This document shows, piece by piece, positions 1 to 3,982 of a stretch of DNA of 6,992 nucleotides (position 1 is its first letter; every line of letters starts with the position of its first letter). Both the position numbers and the translations under genes were made by a program. The stretch lies in NCBI GenBank assembly GCA_027310425.1, contig DAIDAW010000026.1, positions 1 to 6,992 on the forward strand. The letters run 5' to 3'. The notes beneath the pieces were generated by a model. The model was not told the DNA's origin and did not search any database. It saw only the letters and a list, made by a program, of their open reading frames with translations. The DNA comes from a bacterium. Lineage in GTDB: Bacteria; Patescibacteriota; Minisyncoccia; UBA6257; Brennerbacteraceae.

Positions 1-209
1 ATCGTGAATCCCGCGCGCGAGAGCTCCGAGACAAAATGCCGTGTTGCTTCGATGCCGTACGATGTTGGTTTGCGCGTGCCTACAACCGTGAAGCAAGGCT
101 CGTGTTCAAGGAGTGTGCCGGATACAAACAGCGGTTCAGGAGGTTTTTTGATTTCTTTGAGCAAAAACGGGTAGAGCGGGTTCGTCGTGCGCAATTCCTG
201 AATAAGCAT
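1..209 (-). CDS. dprA: DNA-processing protein DprA/Smf, N-terminal part (runs off left edge)
   Basis: The minus-strand frame starting at ATG 209-207 gives 69 complete codons before the window edge. It reads MLIQELRTTNPLYPFLLKEI..., then PPEPLFVSGTL, then TVVGTRKPTSYGIEATRHF and SELSRAGFT. The blocks 'YP-LL-eI-PP-LfvsG' and 'VGTRkpTsYG...aGft' are hallmarks of the DprA Rossmann fold. DprA loads RecA onto incoming single-stranded DNA during natural transformation in the cytoplasm. Only about 27 residues precede LFVSG, so the N-terminal helix-hairpin-helix/SAM-like domain of longer DprA proteins is absent. An in-frame TAA lies a little upstream, so no longer form is possible. An in-frame ATG also exists at 221-219. 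I prefer 209 because the bases 222-217 read TATGCT, preceded by TG one base away (an extended -10), and end exactly 7 bases before ATG 209, which would make the mRNA leaderless. No Shine-Dalgarno is visible at either start. The catalytic-core remainder is outside the window. Confidence 0.85.
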   Translation of the reverse strand, partial: MLIQELRTTNPLYPFLLKEIKKPPEPLFVSGTLLEHEPCFTVVGTRKPTSYGIEATRHFVSELSRAGFT

Positions 210-216
210 ATAAGTA

Positions 217-225
217 AGCATAGCA
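217..225 (-). promoter_or_regulatory. Extended -10 promoter element for leaderless dprA
   Basis: On the minus strand TGCTATGCT reads as TG-n-TATGCT, with the hexamer at 222-217. Seven bases (TACTTAT) separate it from ATG 209, which places the expected +1 on the A of the start codon. There is no convincing -35 hexamer at 16-18 bases upstream, which fits an extended -10 promoter. The call is inferred from spacing and resemblance only. Confidence 0.4.
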
Positions 226-226
226 C

Positions 227-235
227 TTATCCACA
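227..235 (+). promoter_or_regulatory. Single perfect DnaA-box match
   Basis: TTATCCACA at 227-235 equals the strongest Escherichia coli DnaA-box consensus. It sits just upstream of dprA and its putative promoter. No second box was seen nearby and no origin architecture is visible, so it is at most a regulatory DnaA site. A chance match in about 7 kb on two strands is not negligible. Confidence 0.25.
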
Positions 236-296
236 ATGCGAGAATTGCTTATGGTCTATAATATGGCTATCCTGCATAGAGATCGCGCAGGCAGTC

Positions 297-317
297 AAGG
301 AGAGGAGGATGCCTATG
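297..317 (+). promoter_or_regulatory. Very strong Shine-Dalgarno before a broken reading frame
   Basis: AAGGAGAGGAGG (297-308) is followed by ATG 309 and, six bases after AGGAGG, by in-frame ATG 315. ATG 315 has the ideal distance and is taken as the start of the disrupted gene described next. The intact genes in this window lack such a site, which makes this one stand out. A near copy, GGAGAGGAGGAT, recurs at about 519-530 inside the same frame. Confidence 0.5.
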
Positions 318-623
318 ACACGTTTTAACTGTTTCGTTATGGCGAATAGCGAGTAGATCAACTGCGCCGGACGCGAGACGTCCCTAAAAACTCCGGCTTT
401 ATTATTGGCCGCACTCGCTGATGATTTTCTTAAATCCGGTGTTATTTCCGGAAAAGCATTGCTCGTTTTGAGGAGTTCTATGTATCCGACGCTGTTTCGG
501 ATTGACCTCCTCGCAATTGGAGAGGAGGATTTGGGAAAGCTGCATTGCTTGCATGCAATGCAGGCCGACGCACACAAAGAGAAATCCGTGCGCCTTTCCC
601 GCAAGGGGGTTTTATTCCGCTAG
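315..623 (+). pseudogene. Possible decayed S24/S26 (signal-peptidase-like) peptidase gene
   Basis: Starting from ATG 315 behind a strong ribosome-binding site, the frame codes 13 residues (MTRFNCFVMANSE). It meets TAG at 354-356, then stays open to TAG at 621-623. The open part reads ...LAALADDFLKSGVISGKALL, then VLRSSMYPTLFRIDLLAIGE and EDLGKL. This resembles the start of S24/S26-family peptidases: a helix, a strand, then (G)SSM-x-PTL with the nucleophilic Ser before Met, followed by GDLLxV. Here the usual GD is ID, and the later Lys/His and 'GD' blocks are not recognisable, so the enzyme would be inactive even if the TAG were read through. A second ribosome-binding site (GAGGAG, 470-475) precedes ATG 480, so a 47-residue peptide could still be made. 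The assignment rests on one motif plus the flanking pattern. The frame could also be a chance open frame. Confidence 0.35.
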
Positions 624-649
624 CGAACGCTTGCTGGCGGATTGATGAT

Positions 650-680
650 AAGGCAGCGCGCATGCGCTGCCTTTATTCTT
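650..680 (+). terminator. Rho-independent terminator
   Basis: A perfect 10-bp stem, AAGGCAGCGC (650-659) with GCGCTGCCTT (664-673), has a GCAT tetraloop and is followed by TATTCTT in a T-rich tail. It lies 27 bases after the end of the decayed peptidase frame on the plus strand, so it probably ended that transcript. The reverse orientation has only a weak T-tract. Confidence 0.75.
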
Positions 681-700
681 GAATAATGCTATACTAATTG

Positions 701-764
701 TTCCCTCTAAAATCATTCTAAAATAGAAAATATATATTGCACAGCTGTTGAATTTTAGAGGGAA
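701..764. repeat. 13-bp perfect inverted repeat overlapping the -35 region (candidate operator)
   Basis: TTCCCTCTAAAAT (701-713) is the exact reverse complement of ATTTTAGAGGGAA (752-764), with 38 bases between. A further direct copy of TCTAAAAT lies at 717-724, 11 bases (one helical turn) after the first at 706-713. The right arm covers the last bases of the -35 hexamer (748-753) and part of the spacer of the promoter below. The geometry suits a dimeric regulator binding two or three sites. It could also form an RNA or cruciform stem. No regulator gene is adjacent. Confidence 0.5.
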
Positions 765-776
765 ATGCGTTATAAT
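748..776 (+). promoter_or_regulatory. Near-consensus sigma-70-type promoter for the DUF5679 leader transcript
   Basis: TTGAAT at 748-753 and a perfect TATAAT at 771-776 are separated by exactly 17 bases. Transcription should start near 783. The result is a leader of about 137 bases before the DUF5679 start codon at 920, containing two strong hairpins. This is the strongest promoter match in the window, and its -35 overlaps the inverted repeat at 701-764. Confidence 0.75.
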
Positions 777-792
777 AGTATATGGTTTTAAT

Positions 793-820
793 AAGCGGCT
801 TTGGCCGAAAAGCTGCTTTT
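793..820 (+). terminator. Terminator-like (attenuator-like) hairpin in the leader
   Basis: AAGCGGCTTT (793-802) pairs with AAAGCTGCTT (809-818) through 10 bp including one G-U pair, around a six-base loop GGCCGA. The stem runs into TTTT (817-820). It sits only about 10 bases after the predicted transcription start, which is unusual for a terminator and suggests premature termination or protection of the 5' end. Confidence 0.45.
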
Positions 821-821
821 A

Positions 822-888
822 CCCCCACGCCTTTGGAGAAATAAGATATATCTTTGCAAGATATGGAATTTCTTTAAAGGCGTGGGGG
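822..888 (+). repeat. 67-nt long hairpin (21-bp outer stem)
   Basis: Bases 822-842 pair with 868-888 without interruption: CCCCC with GGGGG, ACGCCTTT with AAAGGCGT, then two G-U wobbles (835/875 and 836/874), then AGAAAT with ATTTCT. Inside, after a 5x3 internal loop, ATATCTT (848-854) pairs with AAGATAT (858-864) around TGC. The wobbles are consistent with the structure acting as RNA on this strand. No T-tract follows (CATGATTAAAA), so it is not an ordinary terminator. Confidence 0.75.
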
Positions 889-919
889 CATGATTAAAAA
901 ATAATCAATATATACTCAC

Positions 920-1075
920 ATGGAAGCATATTGTGTGAAGTGTAAAACAAAGCGCGAGTTTAAAGAAGGTGCGAAAGAGATGGTTATGGAAGGGAAGCGT
1001 GGATCGCGCCGCGTTATGAAAGGGCAATGTTCGGTGTGCGGTACGAATATGGTCCGCATTCTCGGCAAAGCATAA
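920..1075 (+). CDS. DUF5679-type zinc-ribbon small protein (51 aa)
   Basis: ATG 920 to TAA 1073-1075 encodes 51 residues beginning MEAYCVKCKTKREF and ending CSVCGTNMVRILGKA. Two CxxC pairs (C5/C8 and C37/C40) frame a basic middle (residues 22-35), giving a classic four-Cys zinc ribbon. Length, the YCVKCK start and the CxVCGT end match the DUF5679 family, which I know mainly from CPR bacteria. Its function is unknown. The ribbon and high Lys/Arg content would suit nucleic-acid or ribosome contact in the cytoplasm, but that is inference. No Shine-Dalgarno precedes the start. The long structured leader and strong promoter suggest high and possibly regulated expression. A terminator-like hairpin follows at 1091-1115, then tRNA-Ala. 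Confidence 0.85.
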   Translation: MEAYCVKCKTKREFKEGAKEMVMEGKRGSRRVMKGQCSVCGTNMVRILGKA

Positions 1076-1090
1076 CTTTGTGTTATACAT

Positions 1091-1119
1091 AAAGGAGCCC
1101 CTCTGGGGCTCCTTTATGG
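1091..1119 (+). terminator. Terminator hairpin after the DUF5679 gene, possibly leaky
   Basis: AAAGGAGCCCC (1091-1101) pairs perfectly with GGGGCTCCTTT (1105-1115) over 11 bp around TCT. The stem is strong, but the tail (TTTATGG) is poor in T. The tRNA gene starts only 8 bases after the stem and has no visible promoter of its own, so read-through into tRNA-Ala is likely. Confidence 0.65.
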
Positions 1120-1122
1120 TCT

Positions 1123-1196
1123 GGGCCTATGGTCTAGTGGTAGAACGACGCGTTTGCATCGCGTAGGCGCCAGTTCGATTCTGGCTAGGTCCACCA
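1123..1196 (+). tRNA. tRNA-Ala(UGC)
   Basis: A complete 74-nt cloverleaf with encoded CCA (1194-1196). The acceptor GGGCCTA (1123-1129) pairs with TAGGTCC with one G-U. The anticodon stem ACGCG/CGCGT (1148-1152, 1160-1164) holds loop TTTGCAT with anticodon TGC at 1155-1157. The T arm is GCCAG-TTCGATT-CTGGC. The D stem has one C-A mismatch and a G-T pair. It should read GCN alanine codons, mainly GCA/GCG/GCU. It is probably co-transcribed with the DUF5679 gene upstream, since no separate promoter is visible. Confidence 0.95.
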
Positions 1197-1229
1197 ATCT
1201 ACGATAAAATACTTCATCTATGCGTATCT

Positions 1230-1547
1230 ATGACAATACAAAAATTGCAAAATAAAATAAGAGAATTTTCAAAGGAGCACAGTCTTGATTCCGCACCAGA
1301 ATATAAAATTCTTGATACCGTATCTGAACTTGGTGAGGTAGCGAAGGAAATGTTAAAAATGACAAACTATGGAAAGGGCAAAGCCGAATTCAGAGAAGAA
1401 ATGAAATCAGAAGTTGGAGATCTGCTCTATTCCGTAATTACGATTGCAAACTCGTTAGGCGTTGATTTGGAAAAAGCGGTTGATGAGGTGATAGCTAAAT
1501 ATGAGCGGCGACTGAAACGGGGCGGAGCTGGCTCGGAGAACGATTAG
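1230..1547 (+). CDS. MazG-like nucleotide pyrophosphohydrolase (105 aa)
   Basis: ATG 1230 to TAG encodes 105 residues, the normal size of a single-domain MazG-like all-alpha NTP pyrophosphohydrolase. The metal-binding signature is present as E33-x-x-E36 (SELGEVAKE) and E61-x-x-D64 (EVGDLLYSV), followed by the usual helix ending KYERRLKR. Such enzymes hydrolyse (d)NTPs to NMP and pyrophosphate with Mg2+ and act as housecleaning or stress-signalling enzymes in the cytoplasm. The substrate cannot be told from sequence. No Shine-Dalgarno precedes the start. The gene begins 33 bases after tRNA-Ala, so it may share its transcript. Its first two thirds are visibly richer in A+T than the flanking genes, while the last codons (encoding RGGAGSEND) are GC-rich. 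It converges on htrA. Confidence 0.85.
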   Translation: MTIQKLQNKIREFSKEHSLDSAPEYKILDTVSELGEVAKEMLKMTNYGKGKAEFREEMKSEVGDLLYSVITIANSLGVDLEKAVDEVIAKYERRLKRGGAGSEND

Positions 1548-1601
1548 ACCAGTTCAATAATTCTTCTAAGATTTGGTTCTAACTGGCTCCGACGAGGTCC
1601 A

Positions 1602-1643
1602 CGGGAAAACAGCGCCGCCGCCTTTTTGGGCGGCGGCGCTGTT
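1602..1643 (-). terminator. Rho-independent terminator of htrA
   Basis: A perfect 15-bp GC-rich stem pairs 1608-1622 with 1629-1643 around a six-base loop. Read on the minus strand, the stem is followed by a T-run (complement of AAAA 1606-1609, partly within the stem), so it ends the htrA transcript 18 bases after its stop codon. On the plus strand the T-tract lies in the loop, not after the stem, so it would at best impede transcription from the MazG-like gene. Confidence 0.75.
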
Positions 1644-1660
1644 ACCGCTCTTTCAATTAT

Positions 1661-2632
<972 letters not shown>

Positions 2633-2639
2633 GCAAATA

Positions 2640-2645
2640 AGTATA
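2640..2645 (-). promoter_or_regulatory. -10 element for leaderless htrA
   Basis: TATACT on the minus strand ends 7 bases before ATG 2632, putting the expected +1 at the start codon. No good -35 is present at the right distance. The htrA mRNA could also arise by read-through from the tRNA promoter upstream. Confidence 0.35.
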
Positions 2646-2724
2646 TCAGGAATTCGTGATCAGGAATGGTGAAATTTGCGTTCCAAAGAGAGTTCTACCT
2701 ACTGAAAGAAAAAACTTTCTTATG

Positions 2725-2796
2725 TACCCCTGGGCGGAATTGAACCACCATTTTGTCCTTAGGACGGACCTGTTCTATCCGTTGAACTACAGGGGC
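2725..2796 (-). tRNA. tRNA-Arg(CCU)
   Basis: The 72-nt cloverleaf on the minus strand has acceptor GCCCCTG with CAGGGGT (G1-U72 wobble), D arm GTTC/GAAC and T arm GGTGG-TTCAATT-CCGCC. The anticodon loop GTCCTAA carries CCT, so it reads the arginine codon AGG. The anticodon stem has four Watson-Crick pairs and a G27-A43 mismatch. The discriminator is A, but the next bases are CAT, so CCA is not encoded and must be added by a nucleotidyltransferase, unlike the other three tRNAs here. It lies three bases after tRNA-Ala(GGC) and is surely co-transcribed with it. Confidence 0.9.
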
Positions 2797-2799
2797 TCG

Positions 2800-2873
2800 T
2801 GGTGGACCTACGGGGAATTGAACCCCGACCCTTGCCATGCCATGGCAATGTTCTGCCGTTGAACCATAGGCCC
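2800..2873 (-). tRNA. tRNA-Ala(GGC)
   Basis: The 74-nt minus-strand cloverleaf includes encoded CCA. Acceptor GGGCCTA/TAGGTCC is identical to that of tRNA-Ala(UGC) at 1123. The D stem is GTTC/GAAC, and the anticodon stem TTGCC/GGCAA has loop ATGGCAT with anticodon GGC (plus-strand 2839-2841). The T arm is CGGGG-TTCAATT-CCCCG. The A32-U38 pair across the loop is the feature known to be conserved in tRNA-Ala(GGC). It reads GCC/GCU and is the first gene of a two-tRNA transcript. Confidence 0.95.
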
Positions 2874-2882
2874 GCGTGCTTT

Positions 2883-2911
2883 ACTTTATCGCGGTTTATA
2901 TGAGTTTGCAA
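2883..2911 (-). promoter_or_regulatory. Promoter of the tRNA-Ala/tRNA-Arg pair
   Basis: On the minus strand TTGCAA (2911-2906) and TAAAGT (2888-2883) are separated by 17 bases. The predicted start is only a few bases before the mature tRNA 5' end at 2873. Both hexamers match the consensus at four of six positions. This promoter faces away from the carboxypeptidase gene. Confidence 0.5.
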
Positions 2912-2916
2912 TGAGA

Positions 2917-2925
2917 TGGTATGAT
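2917..2925 (+). promoter_or_regulatory. Extended -10 promoter for the M15 carboxypeptidase gene
   Basis: TGGTATGAT reads as TG-n-TATGAT (hexamer 2920-2925). Seven bases follow before ATG 2933, so the transcript would begin on that codon. If so, the upstream ATG at 2921 lies inside the promoter and cannot be the start. Confidence 0.45.
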
Positions 2926-3691
2926 AAGAGATATGCAATCTCACCCTCTTACTGCGTCCGATATTCTGATCGCGGATTCGATTTTGCGCAAAGTGTTCAA
3001 AGACAAGGTGCTGCGCGGCGCGAAAAATCCTGAAGACGGCAATATCCTCTTGATTTCAGATTTTTCTTATTTTGATGCGCTGTTGGGCGACTTCCATTCC
3101 GATATCGGCATGCGCGAACGAGCGCTCATCAAAAAAATCCTTGCGATCAATCCGAAAACATACGGCATTCCGGCCACGAAAATCGGCGTGCACCGAGTTC
3201 CGAAAAACCTGGTGAAAATCCCGCCGCATCGCTACGAGTACCGCGGCGAATCGCGCGTGATCTGGACGCAGTATGTAACGCGACCGGCGTATCAGGCATT
3301 TCAAAAAATGAATGCCGCGATGCAACGCGAAATCGGTTCGGGCATGCGCATTGCGTCCGGGTATCGCTCGCCTGCGTACCAGCTCCATGCGTTTTTGCGC
3401 CAGTGGCAGCTCTCTGGGTATCGATTTTTGTCTGCGATACGTCTTGTTGCTTTGCCCGGATACAGCGAACACTGCGACTCCAAACACCAGGCAATCGATA
3501 TTCTGTTTGAGAGCGGCATTCCCGACAATCTGGACGGGTATGCGCAAACCGTGAAATTGATGACACGGAGCAGGGAATACCAGTGGCTTTTGAAAAACGC
3601 GCGCAGGTTCGGATTCGCGCTTTCGTATGTTCCGAAGAACGCGAAAGGCATCAAGTTCGAACCCTGGCACTGGCGGTATGTTGGCAAATAG
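2921..3691 (+). CDS. VanY-like M15 family D,D-carboxypeptidase
   Basis: The longest form is 256 residues (numbering used here). An ATG at 2933 giving 252 residues is more likely the true start, because an extended -10 ends 7 bases before it. The M15 zinc-peptidase core is clear: SGYRSPAYQ with R149, LPGYSEH with zinc ligand H184, AIDI with ligand D193, and EPWHWRYVG with catalytic E247 and ligand H250. Such enzymes trim the terminal D-Ala from peptidoglycan stem peptides. The H184-D193 spacing is nine residues (SEHCDSKHQAID), two more than the textbook SxHxxGxAxD, and the Gly is missing, so this is a distinct subgroup. About 120 residues of unrecognised sequence precede the core. No signal peptide or membrane segment is visible at the N-terminus, which is odd for a wall enzyme. 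tRNA-Ser follows 28 bases later. Confidence 0.88.
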   Translation: MIRDMQSHPLTASDILIADSILRKVFKDKVLRGAKNPEDGNILLISDFSYFDALLGDFHSDIGMRERALIKKILAINPKTYGIPATKIGVHRVPKNLVKIPPHRYEYRGESRVIWTQYVTRPAYQAFQKMNAAMQREIGSGMRIASGYRSPAYQLHAFLRQWQLSGYRFLSAIRLVALPGYSEHCDSKHQAIDILFESGIPDNLDGYAQTVKLMTRSREYQWLLKNARRFGFALSYVPKNAKGIKFEPWHWRYVGK

Positions 3692-3709
3692 CCGACATCG
3701 CGGTATAAA
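3681..3709 (+). promoter_or_regulatory. tRNA-Ser promoter inside the carboxypeptidase 3' end
   Basis: TTGGCA (3681-3686) and TATAAA (3704-3709) are separated by 17 bases. The -35 lies within the last codons of the M15 gene and the -10 lies 13 bases after its stop. The expected start near 3716 is about four bases before the tRNA 5' end. Confidence 0.65.
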
Positions 3710-3719
3710 AGAATGACAC

Positions 3720-3809
3720 GGTGGGGTGGCTGAGCGGACGAAGGCGCCACACTCGAAATGTGGTGTACCCGTAAGGGTACCGCGAGTTCGAATCTCGCCC
3801 CCACCGCCA
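3720..3809 (+). tRNA. tRNA-Ser(CGA)
   Basis: A 90-nt class II tRNA with encoded CCA (3807-3809) and discriminator G. The acceptor is GGTGGGG/CCCCACC. The anticodon stem CCACA/TGTGG has loop CTCGAAA with anticodon CGA, which reads UCG. The long variable arm GTACCC-GTAA-GGGTAC is typical of serine tRNA. The T arm is GCGAG-TTCGAAT-CTCGC. The bases after it (3810-3876) contain no convincing terminator, only a short A/T hairpin around 3815-3830. Confidence 0.96.
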
Positions 3810-3876
3810 ATTTTCAAAATTAGGATTTTGGGATGGCTCTTGTTGCGCACTGTGGCCAAATTCCGCCATTCGGGGC

Positions 3877-3905
3877 TTGATAGCATGGCAGTTTGCGGCT
3901 ACAAT
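3877..3905 (+). promoter_or_regulatory. Promoter of the cysteine-rich membrane protein operon
   Basis: TTGATA (3877-3882) and TACAAT (3900-3905) lie 17 bases apart, each with one difference from the consensus in its strongest positions or close to it. Transcription would start near 3912, leaving a leader of about 70 bases before ATG 3983. That leader holds an AAGGGAAGAG purine stretch and an out-of-frame ATG at 3958. Confidence 0.65.
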
Positions 3906-3982
3906 AGCCAAAATTCAGGCACGCAGCATTTTCTCCAGAAAGGGAAGAGTTGTGCGCATGAGAATTATTATCAACGATTGTT

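Larger units (their letters stand above)
783..919 (+). ncRNA. Structured leader RNA or small RNA upstream of the DUF5679 gene
   Basis: The predicted transcript begins about 10 bases before a terminator-like hairpin (793-820). It then enters a 67-nt hairpin (822-888) with a 21-bp outer stem, and ends with a small 6-bp A/T hairpin (891-907). I do not recognise a known RNA family. It could be a cis-acting attenuator or sensor for the zinc-ribbon gene, an independent small RNA made when the first or second hairpin stops transcription, or a processing stem. The boundaries are inferred from the promoter and the next start codon. Confidence 0.4.

Noticed and set aside
257..262. TATAAT as a promoter for the peptidase-like frame
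   Set aside because: No acceptable -35 at 15-19 bases and no TG extension at the right place, so it was not listed as a promoter.
36..356. 106-codon plus-strand open frame over dprA
   Set aside because: It lies opposite a clear DprA fold. Its last 14 codons were kept only as the start of the possible decayed peptidase.
227..604. 125-codon minus-strand open frame in the left intergenic region
   Set aside because: Its Ser/Ala/Lys-rich product has no motif, there is no ribosome-binding site, and a stronger signal exists on the other strand.
240..640. A known structured RNA such as tmRNA, RNase P RNA or SRP RNA
   Set aside because: None of the hallmark blocks of these RNAs was found, and the hairpins seen (for example 470-513) are explained as well by purine-rich ribosome-binding-like repeats.
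822..888. The 67-nt hairpin as an ordinary terminator or a miniature transposon
   Set aside because: No T-tract follows on either strand, no flanking target duplication was seen, and no second copy exists in the window.
3056..3886. 276-codon minus-strand open frame covering the M15 gene and tRNA-Ser
   Set aside because: It runs through a certain tRNA gene and opposite a gene with an intact zinc site. Its product has no recognisable motif.
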